From UBA7378 sp049611805 (lineage in GTDB: Bacteria > Pseudomonadota > Alphaproteobacteria > RS24), in the NCBI GenBank assembly GCA_049611805.1, contig JBMZAX010000002.1:116503-180502 (forward strand): a DNA stretch of 64,000 bases. Reading direction: 5' to 3'. The notes below the pieces were generated by a model. The model was not told where the DNA came from and made no database searches. It saw nothing but the letters and a program-made list of their open reading frames with translations. Below are positions 24,782 through 33,408 of this stretch, piece by piece. The position numbers were made by a program, and so were the translations under genes. Positions within the stretch are counted from its first letter, which is position 1, and each line of letters begins with the position of its first letter.

Positions 24782-25933
24782 CTAAAGCGCGCGGGCCACC
24801 AGCATACGCATAATTTCGTTCGACCCGCCATAAATGCGCTGCACGCGGGCATCGGTATACATGCGGCTGATCGGATATTCATCCATATAGCCATAGCCGC
24901 CGAAAAATTGCAGGCAGGTGTCGATAATCTCGCACTGACGCTCGCTGACCCAGAATTTCGCCGCGGCGGCAGAGTTTGCATCAAGTTCGCCGCGCATAAG
25001 CTGGTCGGCCAGCTGGTCGACCATGGCGCGCGCCGCCATCCAAGTTGCCTTGCACTCGGCCAGCTTGTACTGGGTGTTTTGATAATCGAACACCGCATTG
25101 CCGAAAGTTTTGCGCTCGCGCGTATAATCAACGGTCAGCTGAATGGCGCGTTCGATCGCGCCGACGCCCTGATTGGCGATAATCAGGCGCTCCGCCGGCA
25201 ATTGCTGCATGAGCTGGTAAAAGCCCTGGCCCTCTTCGCCGCCGAGCAAATTGCTGGTCGGAATTTTCACATCGTCGAAAAACAACTCGGATGTGTCCGC
25301 CGCATGCTGGCCCATTTTGTCGAGATTGCGCCCGCGCCGGAACCCGTCGGCTTCTGCGGTTTCGACAATCATCAGCGAAATGCCTTTGGCGCCCTGTTCG
25401 GGGTCGGTTTTGGCAACAACGATAATCAGATCCGCGTGCTGACCATTGGAAATAAAAGTCTTCGAGCCGTTAATGACGTATTGATTGCCCTGCTTGGTGG
25501 CCCGCGTCTTGACCGATTGCAGGTCGGAACCGGTGCCGGGCTCGGTCATCGCAATCGCGCAAACAAGCTCGCCGGTCGCCATTTTGGGCAGCCATTTGCG
25601 CTTTTGTTCTTCCGTGCCATAGGCATTGAAATAATGCGCGCAGATGAGCGAATGCACCGTATTGCCAAAGCCTGCAACGCCACAGCGTTCCATTTCTTCC
25701 GTCAAAATGGCTTCATGGGCGTAAGTGCCGCCGCCGCCGCCATATTCTTCCGGTATCGAAGCGCATAAAATACCCGCCTCGCCGGCCTTGTACCAAGCGT
25801 CGCGGTCAACAATGCCTTCTTTCGTCCAGCGATCGCTGTGAGGTGCGAATTCGCGTGTGTAAAATTTGTTCACGGCGTCTTTGAAAATCTCCAAATCTTC
25901 CGTCATCCATGATGGTGAATATGTGTCCAACAT
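24782..25933 (-). CDS. Acyl-CoA dehydrogenase
   Basis: A 383-residue flavoenzyme of the acyl-CoA dehydrogenase family, which oxidises acyl-CoA to the 2-enoyl form with electron transfer to ETF. It has the N-terminal helical domain (FYTREFAPHSDRWTKEG), the substrate/FAD signature CAIAMTEPGTGSDLQ, the second signature VDYTRERKTFGNAVFDYQNTQYKLAE and the C-terminal ending RIYGGSNEIMRMLVARAL. Chain-length or branched-chain preference cannot be read from sequence by eye. It is 45 bases upstream of exbB on the same strand; a functional link with the ExbB unit is unlikely. Confidence 0.94.
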   Translation of the reverse strand: MLDTYSPSWMTEDLEIFKDAVNKFYTREFAPHSDRWTKEGIVDRDAWYKAGEAGILCASIPEEYGGGGGTYAHEAILTEEMERCGVAGFGNTVHSLICAHYFNAYGTEEQKRKWLPKMATGELVCAIAMTEPGTGSDLQSVKTRATKQGNQYVINGSKTFISNGQHADLIIVVAKTDPEQGAKGISLMIVETAEADGFRRGRNLDKMGQHAADTSELFFDDVKIPTSNLLGGEEGQGFYQLMQQLPAERLIIANQGVGAIERAIQLTVDYTRERKTFGNAVFDYQNTQYKLAECKATWMAARAMVDQLADQLMRGELDANSAAAAKFWVSERQCEIIDTCLQFFGGYGYMDEYPISRMYTDARVQRIYGGSNEIMRMLVARAL

Positions 25934-26017
25934 TATCTCAAACTCCTGAAACTTGTTTGAACGTTAGTAGGTCATCTTGAAACTTGCAAGCGTGGCGGAT
26001 GGCCGCGAAAGCGCGCC

Positions 26018-26821
26018 TCAGGTTACATCCAGCACCACCGGCGCATGGTCGGATGGCCGCTCCCAGCCGCGCGCGGCGCGCAATATCTCAAAACCGGTCA
26101 CATCTTTCAAAAGCGCCGGTGTCACCCAGATATGGTCGAGCCGCCTGCCGCGATCGGACGCCGCCCAGTCGCGCGCGCGATAACTCCACCAGCTATAGAG
26201 TTTTTCCGAGGCCGGCACGAAATGGCGCGACACATCTTCCCAGTTCAGGCTGGCCTGAACGCGCGCCAGCGCTTCAATTTCAACGGCGGTATGGCTGACG
26301 ACTTTTTTCAACTGCTTGGAAGACCACACATCATGTTCGCCCGGCGCAATGTTCAAATCCCCGACCAGAATTTGCCGCTTGGCTTTTTTCTGCCGCCGAA
26401 TGGCGCGGAAATTGGTCTCCATTTCATCCAGAAATGCGAGTTTGTGGGCAAATTTTTCATTGATTTTCGGGTCGGGCTCATCGCCGCCCGCAGGCACATA
26501 GAAATTATGGATATGCACCGGCCCGTTGGCGGTTTCGAAAACCGTTTCAATGTGGCGTCCGTCCGTGCGGTCGCAATAGGTGACAATATTCGTCTCGACC
26601 ATGGGCAGGCGCGAAAGCGTCGCCACGCCGTGATATCCCTTAATGCCGTTTTTTGCGATATCGGCAAAGCCGAGTTTGTGAAACAGTTTTTCGGGAAAAC
26701 TGTCATTGGGGCATTTGGTTTCCTGCAGGCAAATAATGTCGGGCTTTGCCTCGGCAATCAGTTTTTCCACAAGCGGGGCGCGCAGGCGCACCGAATTGAT
26801 GTTCCACGAGATAACGCGCAT
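26018..26821 (-). CDS. xth: Exodeoxyribonuclease III
   Basis: A 267-residue apurinic/apyrimidinic endonuclease and 3'-5' exonuclease for base-excision repair. It has the ExoIII/EEP hallmarks: WNINSVRLR at the start, CLQETKCPND (metal Glu), HNFYVPAGGDEP, VGDLNIAPGEHDVW, and the C-terminal RLDHIWVT and PSDHAPVVLDV (catalytic Asp/His). It lies downstream of the lolA and hypothetical genes on the same strand, an order often seen in Alphaproteobacteria. Confidence 0.96.
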   Translation of the reverse strand: MRVISWNINSVRLRAPLVEKLIAEAKPDIICLQETKCPNDSFPEKLFHKLGFADIAKNGIKGYHGVATLSRLPMVETNIVTYCDRTDGRHIETVFETANGPVHIHNFYVPAGGDEPDPKINEKFAHKLAFLDEMETNFRAIRRQKKAKRQILVGDLNIAPGEHDVWSSKQLKKVVSHTAVEIEALARVQASLNWEDVSRHFVPASEKLYSWWSYRARDWAASDRGRRLDHIWVTPALLKDVTGFEILRAARGWERPSDHAPVVLDVT

Positions 26822-26847
26822 GACAGGCTTTGCCCTTTCGTTTCGGT

Positions 26848-27519
26848 TCAGAAAATATTCAGCGTCTGGCCGGTCAGTGTCAGCGGCCAGCGTCCGGCGG
26901 CGAACAGCCGGTATTTCAACATAAGCGGATGCGATAAAATATCTGACGCATCATCTGACGCATCATCGTGATCGCCCACGCCACCGGCCGCCAGCACCAG
27001 CGCCGCGCCATAAGCCGCCTGCTGGCCGGCACCCACGGCCAGATCGATCACATGGTCGGGCAATTCATCTGCCATATAAAGGGCTTCCTCGGCCAGTTCG
27101 TGCAGGGTTTCGGAAAGCTGCGCCGCCAAATGCGCCAGAAGCACCCCAAGACCTTCTTCGCTGACTTGCGTGAGCGCGGCATCTACAAGGGCCGCGCGCA
27201 ATTGCTCTTCGGCCTCCCAACCGGCGCTGTTAATGTCGAGCGACAAGGCGGCATCCAGCGCATCGTCCCAATTCATCATCGGCGCGGCCTCGGCTTCCGG
27301 ATAGCCCAGCCCGTCGAGATAGGCGCGCGCCAACTCCTTGACGGATGCGCCAAGCGGTTCGCCCAGCTCGGTAAACCAGGGTTGGCGACACGCTTCATCG
27401 GCGAAACTGCGCAAGGCCGCGAGTGTGGGAATTTCAGCCTCAAGCGCGTTCAGGCTTTCAGCATCGGGTTGCCACGCGTCTTCGTCGGGCCCATTGGGCG
27501 GCATGTTTCCGGCGGTCAT
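26848..27519 (-). CDS. Hypothetical protein overlapping lolA
   Basis: A 223-residue acidic, Ala-rich, mostly helical protein (no signal peptide; a weak hydrophobic segment VIDLAVGAGQQAAYGAALVLAAGGV near residue 160). I do not recognise it. Its ATG overlaps the lolA stop by four bases (ATGA), which supports translation and coupling to lolA, and it ends 26 bases before xth. A 12-base exact duplication at 26941-26964 encodes the repeated Asp-Asp-Ala-Ser segment. Confidence 0.65.
   Translation of the reverse strand: MTAGNMPPNGPDEDAWQPDAESLNALEAEIPTLAALRSFADEACRQPWFTELGEPLGASVKELARAYLDGLGYPEAEAAPMMNWDDALDAALSLDINSAGWEAEEQLRAALVDAALTQVSEEGLGVLLAHLAAQLSETLHELAEEALYMADELPDHVIDLAVGAGQQAAYGAALVLAAGGVGDHDDASDDASDILSHPLMLKYRLFAAGRWPLTLTGQTLNIF
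26941..26964. repeat. 12-bp exact tandem duplication in the hypothetical gene
   Basis: ATCTGACGCATC occurs twice in direct succession (26941-26952 and 26953-26964), inside the C-terminal part of the hypothetical gene, in frame. Confidence 0.8.
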
Positions 27520-28160
27520 TCGTCTTCGGCCTCGGCTATGGATTCATCGATACGGAAATAATCTTCGGGCAAGCCCTCATGTCGGATGACATTGTTCAAC
27601 CATACCGTGCTGCGCTGCTGCTGTATATCGAGCAAACGCCAGCCCTGCAGGGCAAGTGTTTGGCTGTCAAAGATCAAAACCAGACGCCCCGGAATGTCGC
27701 CCTTCGGATCGCGCAAGGCGGCTTCAATCGAGCCGCCTTTTTCGGTGAGCGCCTCCAGTTGCGATGGCCGGATGCGTGGGCTGCGCCCGTCAACCAGCAG
27801 GCGCAAGGGTGTGGCAGACACCGGATAGCGATTGGCCTCCGCGCCCTGAAACTCCTGCACCACCAACCAATTGCCGCGCAAGGTCACGACGCTGTGCCCG
27901 CCTTGCGTATAGACAAACCGGAAGCGGTCGGGCAGGGCGAGAAAAAAATTGCCCTGCAAGGTCTCCCCGCCCGGCGTCGATTGCACAAATTGACCCGACA
28001 GCGCCCGCATATCGGCCAGCGCCGCATTGATATCGGCAAGGTCGGTGGCGCGCGCGGGCCTTGCAACCGGCATGAGCAAAAGCGCACAAGCCAGAGCCCA
28101 ACACGCACCGGCTTGGCTGAACCGGCCGGTAATAAAGGTTTTTTTGTCGGCCCTGCTCAC
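27516..28160 (-). CDS. lolA: Outer membrane lipoprotein carrier protein LolA
   Basis: A 214-residue periplasmic chaperone that carries lipoproteins from LolCDE to the outer membrane. The N-terminal signal peptide (about 20-39, WALACALLLMPVARPARA) is followed by the LolA-type domain: DINAALADMRALSGQFVQ, GNFFLALPDRFRFVY, NWLVVQEFQ and the Leu-rich IPGRLVLIFDSQTLALQGWRLLD. Its start overlaps the ftsK stop by four bases (ATGA) and its stop overlaps the next gene, so ftsK-lolA-hypothetical are coupled. Confidence 0.93.
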   Translation of the reverse strand: MSRADKKTFITGRFSQAGACWALACALLLMPVARPARATDLADINAALADMRALSGQFVQSTPGGETLQGNFFLALPDRFRFVYTQGGHSVVTLRGNWLVVQEFQGAEANRYPVSATPLRLLVDGRSPRIRPSQLEALTEKGGSIEAALRDPKGDIPGRLVLIFDSQTLALQGWRLLDIQQQRSTVWLNNVIRHEGLPEDYFRIDESIAEAEDE

Positions 28161-30541
28161 TGTTTACCGGCCAGTACTTCGCGCTTGCCGGCATGGTTGG
28201 GGGCGCTGATGACGCCTTCTTCTTCCATTTGCTCAATGAGCCGTGCCGCGCGGTTATAGCCGATTTGCAACCGCCTCTGCACATAGCTTGTCGATGCCCG
28301 CCCGTCTCGCGTGACAATCGCCACCGCCTGGTCGTAAAGCGTGTCGCCGCTGGCCGCCGCGCCGGGGCCGGCCTCTTCTTCCTGTTCGGCCGTCACCTGT
28401 TCGATATAGTCGGGCGTGGCTTGACGCTTCAAAAACCGCACGACTTTTTCAACTTCGCCATCCGAGACAAAGGGCCCGTGCACGCGCTCAATGCGCCCGC
28501 CGCCGCCCATATAAAGCATGTCGCCCTGACCCAATAATTGTTCGGCGCCCTGTTCGCCCAGCACGGTGCGGCTGTCAATTTTTGACGTCACCTGAAACGA
28601 AATGCGGCTTGGGAAATTCGCCTTGATGGTGCCGGTAATGACATCGACCGACGGGCGTTGCGTGGCCGTGATGAGATGCACGCCCGCCGCGCGGGCCATT
28701 TGCGCCAGACGTTGCACGGCACCTTCGATTTCCTTGCCAGCCACCATCATAAGGTCTGCCATCTCGTCGACCACGACGATGATAAAGGGCAGATTTTCCG
28801 GCTCGATAACCTCTTCTTCGAAAACCGCCTCGCCGCTGTCCGGGTCAAAGCCCGTCTGCACGCGGCGCGACAATTCTTCGCCCGTGCGCCGCGCTTCGGC
28901 CATGCGCTCGTTAAAGCCTTCAATATTGCGCACGCCGATTTTCGCCATTTTGCGGTAGCGATTTTCCATTTCCTGCACCACCCATTTAAGCGCAACCACC
29001 GCCTTTTTGGGTTCGGTGACCACCGGCGCGAGAAGGTGCGGAATGCCGTCATAAACCGACAGTTCAAGCATTTTCGGATCGACCAGAATGAGGCGGCATT
29101 GCTCCGGCGTCATGCGATACAGCACCGACAGGATCATGGTGTTGATGCCCACGGATTTGCCCGAACCGGTTGTGCCGGCAACCAGCAAATGCGGCATTTT
29201 CGACAGATCAGCCATCACCGGTGCGCCCCCGATATCCTTGCCCAGCGCCAGTGTCAGCTTGCCTTTTGCGCCTTCAAAATCCGCGCTCGACAGCAATTCG
29301 CGCAAACTGACCAGCTCGCGCGCCGCATTGGGCAGCTCAATGCCGATAACATTGGCCCCCGACACAGGTGCCACGCGGCAGCTTATGGCACTCATCGAAC
29401 GGGCAATATCATCGGCCAGCCCGACAACACGCGAGGAACGCACCCCTGCGGCGGGCTCCAATTCATATAAAGTAACGACGGGCCCCGGACGCACGCGGCC
29501 GATTTTGCCGCGAATGCCGAAATCGCCCAGCACGGTTTCCAAAAGGCGCGCATTGGCTTCCAGCGCATCCTTGCTGAGCTCGCGCGACTGACGCGGCGCG
29601 CGGTGTTCGGTCAGCAAGCGCAAGGGCGGCAATTCAAACGGTGTCGCGGCATCCAGATTGAGGCTGGTCTGGGCTTCGCGGGTGACGCGGCGTCCGCGGC
29701 GCGGCGGCGTCTTTTTGTCATCGACCTTGACACTTGAAGGCATATCCGGTGCCGCGTCATCCGAAACGGCGCGTTGTCGACCGGCAGAGGCGGAAATTTC
29801 CTCTTCCACACCGGCTTCAACCGCGCCGGATGCCGAGGCTCCAAAGCGCGGCATCAGCCCGCCCGGAAGCCGCGCGCGCCAATTTCCCATCTCGCCCATT
29901 CGACCGGGCAGGCTCCGAAAATTTTGCGGCAGGCGCGCCGTGGCTTTGACCCCCGCCCACCCAAGCTGTCCGGCGCGGCGCAGCCAGCCGGCGGCCAGAA
30001 GTGCCAGCACCAGTGCCAGCACCAAGCCGAAAAGCATGATGAAAAATGCGGCCGGTGTTGCGGGCGCAATGCCCATCATATCCAGAAGCGGTTGGACGGC
30101 GCGCGCCTGAAGCTGGCCCAACGCACCGCCCGGAAATGGCGCACCGGCATCGCGGCCGACCGGCGTTAGAGCCAGCACCATGGCCGCCAACAAAACCGAT
30201 ATAACGGCCAAAATTCGGCGCATATATGGCAGGGTGACGGGGTCGCGCGTGATGGCGCGGTGGCCCGCCGCGGCTATTGGAATAAAACCGAACCACACCG
30301 CATGTCCCAGCATTTGGTAAATGAAATCGGCAAAGCCCGCGCCCCAGAAACCCAGCCAGTTTTCGGCCTGCCCGTCGGCGGCGACATTGAAGCTGGGGTC
30401 GCCCGGATTATGGCTTATCAGCGCCAGCGCAGCCAAAGCCAGCCCCGCCAGCACGAAAACGCCCGCGCCCTGCCGCAGGCGCGGGGCCGCGGCAACCACC
30501 ATGGCGGATATTTGCATGCGCGCGCGGTCTGCCAGCCCCAT
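28157..30541 (-). CDS. ftsK: DNA translocase FtsK
   Basis: A 794-residue septal DNA pump that moves chromosome termini before cell division. The N-terminal third has four transmembrane helices (within about 22-190). A low-complexity linker follows. The RecA-like motor contains Walker A GTTGSGKSVGIN and Walker B IIVVVDEMADLMM, with the typical TATQRPSVDVITG. The C-terminal gamma winged helix (YVQRRLQIGYNRAARLIEQMEEEGVI) binds KOPS sequences. Its ATG overlaps the aminotransferase stop by one base (TAATG). Confidence 0.96.
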   Translation of the reverse strand: MGLADRARMQISAMVVAAAPRLRQGAGVFVLAGLALAALALISHNPGDPSFNVAADGQAENWLGFWGAGFADFIYQMLGHAVWFGFIPIAAAGHRAITRDPVTLPYMRRILAVISVLLAAMVLALTPVGRDAGAPFPGGALGQLQARAVQPLLDMMGIAPATPAAFFIMLFGLVLALVLALLAAGWLRRAGQLGWAGVKATARLPQNFRSLPGRMGEMGNWRARLPGGLMPRFGASASGAVEAGVEEEISASAGRQRAVSDDAAPDMPSSVKVDDKKTPPRRGRRVTREAQTSLNLDAATPFELPPLRLLTEHRAPRQSRELSKDALEANARLLETVLGDFGIRGKIGRVRPGPVVTLYELEPAAGVRSSRVVGLADDIARSMSAISCRVAPVSGANVIGIELPNAARELVSLRELLSSADFEGAKGKLTLALGKDIGGAPVMADLSKMPHLLVAGTTGSGKSVGINTMILSVLYRMTPEQCRLILVDPKMLELSVYDGIPHLLAPVVTEPKKAVVALKWVVQEMENRYRKMAKIGVRNIEGFNERMAEARRTGEELSRRVQTGFDPDSGEAVFEEEVIEPENLPFIIVVVDEMADLMMVAGKEIEGAVQRLAQMARAAGVHLITATQRPSVDVITGTIKANFPSRISFQVTSKIDSRTVLGEQGAEQLLGQGDMLYMGGGGRIERVHGPFVSDGEVEKVVRFLKRQATPDYIEQVTAEQEEEAGPGAAASGDTLYDQAVAIVTRDGRASTSYVQRRLQIGYNRAARLIEQMEEEGVISAPNHAGKREVLAGKQ

Positions 30542-31785
30542 TAAGCGGCTCCTTTGGTGGCGGGGTTAAAACTTTCCAGCCCGTCTTTAAGCCGTTGGAG
30601 TGCGATTGTCATTGTTTCCTGCTCGTCGACCAGCGCTATGCGAATATAGGCGCTTGCCGGATTATCACCGCCCGCGCCGTCGCGCGCAAGATAGGCGCCG
30701 GGCAACACCCGCACCCCTTGCGTGACCCATAAATGCCGCGCGGCGGCTTCGCCATCGCCGACATTGAGCCACAGGAAAAACCCGCCGGCCGGTCGGTAAA
30801 AATCGTAACGCCCGGCAAAAAGCGCCTCGGCGGCGGCAAATTTCTCGGAATATTTTTTTCGGTTCTCCTGCACATGGGCGTCATCCGACCATGCCAGCGC
30901 CGCCGCTTCCTGCACGGCCAGCGGCGATTGCGGGCCGGCAATGGCGCGCAAATCCGAAAGCGCGCGCATCACACGGCGACCCCCGGCACAAAACCCCGAT
31001 CGCAGCCCCGGCAGGTTTGAGCGTTTCGACAGCGAATGAAACACAATAAGCGGCATATCATTATCGCCCGCGGCCTGCATGAGCTGGAGCGCCGATGGCG
31101 GCGGTGTGTGGTCGTAAATTTCCGCATAACATTCATCGACCACCAGCAGAAAATTATGCGCGCGCGCCAGTTCCAGAAGCCGCGCAAGATAGGCGGCATC
31201 TGCCACCGCGCCTTGCGGGTTGGCGGGCGAGCAGAAATAAAAGGCCTGCGTACGGGTCAGCAGATTTGCATCCAGCGCATCCAGATCCGGCAGGTGGCCC
31301 GTCGCCGGTGTGGCGGGCAAATATATCGGGTCGGCACCGGCGGCGAGCGCGGCGGCCGCATAGACCTGATAAAACGGGTTCGGCATCAGCACCACACCGT
31401 CCGGTTTTTGCGGCGCGATTTGCGCGGCCATGAACAATCCCTCGCGCGTGCCATTGACGGGCAAAATCTGTGTGGTTTCCTCAAACAGGGCGTCCGGCAG
31501 GCCGAAACGGCGCGACAACCAGCCGGCAACGGCCTGTCGCCATTCGGGCGTGCCGCCAATGGGCGGATATTTGGCATAGCTGTCGCGCGCGGCGGACAGC
31601 ACCTCCAGCACGGAAGGCGGTGGCGCGTGGCGCGGTTCGCCAATGGCCAGCGACAAGGGTGCCTGTGTCGGGGGCAGGGTCGGGGCCACATCATCCAGCA
31701 AGGCCCGCAAACGGGCAAAAGGCGAGGGCGGCAAAGCGCCGAAGCGATCCGGACCAAAGCTGCCCGATCCTAGGCGATTTTGCAT
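30541..31785 (-). CDS. Class I/II PLP-dependent aminotransferase (DapC-like)
   Basis: A 414-residue fold-type I aminotransferase. The ATG at 31785 follows GGAGG; an upstream in-frame ATG lies on the other side of a terminator hairpin and is rejected. Visible features are the start YPPIGGTPEWRQAVAGWL, NPFYQVYA, CSPANPQGAV, VDECYAEIYD (PLP-binding Asp and Tyr) and the Schiff-base lysine in HSLSKRSNLPGLRSGF. The family includes N-succinyldiaminopimelate aminotransferase (DapC), the usual annotation of this gene upstream of ftsK in Alphaproteobacteria, but the substrate is inferred. Confidence 0.87.
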   Translation of the reverse strand: MQNRLGSGSFGPDRFGALPPSPFARLRALLDDVAPTLPPTQAPLSLAIGEPRHAPPPSVLEVLSAARDSYAKYPPIGGTPEWRQAVAGWLSRRFGLPDALFEETTQILPVNGTREGLFMAAQIAPQKPDGVVLMPNPFYQVYAAAALAAGADPIYLPATPATGHLPDLDALDANLLTRTQAFYFCSPANPQGAVADAAYLARLLELARAHNFLLVVDECYAEIYDHTPPPSALQLMQAAGDNDMPLIVFHSLSKRSNLPGLRSGFCAGGRRVMRALSDLRAIAGPQSPLAVQEAAALAWSDDAHVQENRKKYSEKFAAAEALFAGRYDFYRPAGGFFLWLNVGDGEAAARHLWVTQGVRVLPGAYLARDGAGGDNPASAYIRIALVDEQETMTIALQRLKDGLESFNPATKGAA

Positions 31786-31795
31786 GGGTACCTCC

Positions 31796-31831
31796 AAAAA
31801 AGCCCGCGAAGCATTATGCTTCACGGGCTTT
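31796..31831 (-). terminator. Intrinsic terminator abutting the aminotransferase ribosome site
   Basis: On the minus strand, a 16-bp stem with one mismatch (arms 31816-31831 and 31799-31814) and a minimal loop is followed by six T, then at once by GGAGG and the aminotransferase ATG. It should end amtB transcripts; the aminotransferase must be read by read-through or from an initiation point close to its start. Confidence 0.8.
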
Positions 31832-31930
31832 CCGCGAATCAGCCTGACCTACATTACCGCGTCTATCGCATGGCGGTCAAAGCGGCTTTTGAAGTGCCGC
31901 TTGCGCAGGCCGATTATGATGGCGTCGGCG

Positions 31931-33151
31931 CTATCGGGAAATACCGGCTTCCGGACGTGCCGCGATTTTATGGATGGAGAGGTCGGCACCGGCCTGCTCT
32001 TCTTCCTCGCTCATGCGAATGCCCATAAAGGCCTTCAGGCCGCCATAGACAATAAACCCGCTAATGAGCGCAAAACCGCAACCGGCCAGCGTGCCAACCA
32101 GTTGCGAGGCAAAACTTACCCCGCCAAGGCCGCCAAGGGCTTGCGTGCCGAAAATGCCTGCGGCCAGACCGCCCCACGCACCGGCCAGCCCGTGCAACGG
32201 CCAAACGCCCAGCACATCGTCAATCTTCAGCCGCTCTTGGCACAGCACAAAGAAATAGACGAACAAGACGCCTGCAACACTGCCGGTAATCAGCGAGCCG
32301 ATCGGGTGCATGACATCAGAGCCCGCACACACAGCCACAAGACCGGCCAGGGCACCATTATGGACAAAGCCCGGATCGGCGCGCCCGACAATCAAGGCGG
32401 CGAGAATGCCGCCGACCATGGCCATCAGCGAATTGACCGCGACCAGACCGGAAACGCCTTCCAGCGATTGTGCGCTGACCACATTGAAACCGAACCAACC
32501 AATGCACAAAAGCCAGCTGCCCAGTGCCAGCCACGGGATTGACGAGGGCGGGAACGCCGTTCCGCGATCGCCGTAGCGGCCGGTTCGTGCGCCCAGCATA
32601 ATGACGGCCGCCAAAGCCAACCAACCGCCGACGCCGTGCACGACGACCGAGCCTGCGAAATCATGAAAGCCGGCACCGAAACTTTCTTCGAGCCATGCCT
32701 GAAAACCGAAATTGCCGTTCCAGATCATGCCTTCGAAAAACGGATACACCACCGCAACAATGGCACCCGAAGCAAGCAATTGCGGCACAAAGCGTGCGCG
32801 CTCGGCAATGCCGCCGGAAATAATGGCCGGAATGGCGGCGGCAAAGGTCAGCAGAAAGAAGAATTTGATCAGCGTCAAACCCTGCGGCCCGAATGTCTCG
32901 GTTTCGCCGCCACCGCTAATGACCGACGCGCCGGCCAGAAAATCGACGCCATAAGCGACCGAATAGCCAATGAAGAAATAGGCAATGGTCGACATGGCAA
33001 AATCGGAAATGATTTTGACCATGGCATTGACCTGATTTTTCTCACGCACCGTGCCCACTTCCAGAAAAGCAAAGCCCGCATGCATGGCAAACACCAGAAT
33101 CGCGCCCATGAGCAAAAAGAAGACGTCGCCGCCTACTAGATTATTTTCCAT
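31931..33151 (-). CDS. amtB: Ammonium transporter AmtB
   Basis: A 406-residue, 11-helix ammonia/ammonium channel of the inner membrane. The N-terminus MENNLVGGDVFFLLMGAILVFAMHAGFAFLEVG lacks a clear signal peptide. The conserved central region has FHDFAGSVVVHGVGGWLALAA (pore His), GWFGFNVVSA and HGLAGAWGGLAAGIF (second pore His). The start follows GAGGGAG. Its usual partner glnK is not adjacent in this window. A strong terminator lies about 100 bases downstream. Confidence 0.95.
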   Translation of the reverse strand: MENNLVGGDVFFLLMGAILVFAMHAGFAFLEVGTVREKNQVNAMVKIISDFAMSTIAYFFIGYSVAYGVDFLAGASVISGGGETETFGPQGLTLIKFFFLLTFAAAIPAIISGGIAERARFVPQLLASGAIVAVVYPFFEGMIWNGNFGFQAWLEESFGAGFHDFAGSVVVHGVGGWLALAAVIMLGARTGRYGDRGTAFPPSSIPWLALGSWLLCIGWFGFNVVSAQSLEGVSGLVAVNSLMAMVGGILAALIVGRADPGFVHNGALAGLVAVCAGSDVMHPIGSLITGSVAGVLFVYFFVLCQERLKIDDVLGVWPLHGLAGAWGGLAAGIFGTQALGGLGGVSFASQLVGTLAGCGFALISGFIVYGGLKAFMGIRMSEEEEQAGADLSIHKIAARPEAGISR

Positions 33152-33346
33152 CTGAGTTCTCCCTCAATAATGGGTTTTGTCAGCAAGAACTATGCCGCCA
33201 TCTGGAGGGTTCTAAGCCTCTGATTTGACTGGATTCATTTTTTTGCATCCATGCGCCATGGTGCATTTGCATAAAATTTAATCACGCCAAAATACGCTTG
33301 CTTATTTATTGGGCAAAATTCGCCGCTCTGTCGGGCGCGCCATTCA

Positions 33347-33374
33347 GACAGTGTGGGCTGGACAGTGTAGACTG
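33347..33374. repeat. 14-bp direct repeat upstream of the FAD monooxygenase
   Basis: GACAGTGTGGGCTG (33347-33360) is followed directly by GACAGTGTAGACTG (33361-33374), 12 of 14 identical, 35 bases before the chosen start. It may be another slippage duplication or a tandem regulator site; which cannot be told. Confidence 0.6.
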
Positions 33375-33408
33375 GACGCTGAGCCCCGAATGGGGCAGGG
33401 TGGCGCGC

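Noticed and set aside
33225..33260. Possible sigma-54 promoter upstream of amtB
   Set aside because: On the minus strand TGGCGC is followed by a GC doublet only 9, not 10, bases from GG, so the rigid -24/-12 spacing fails.
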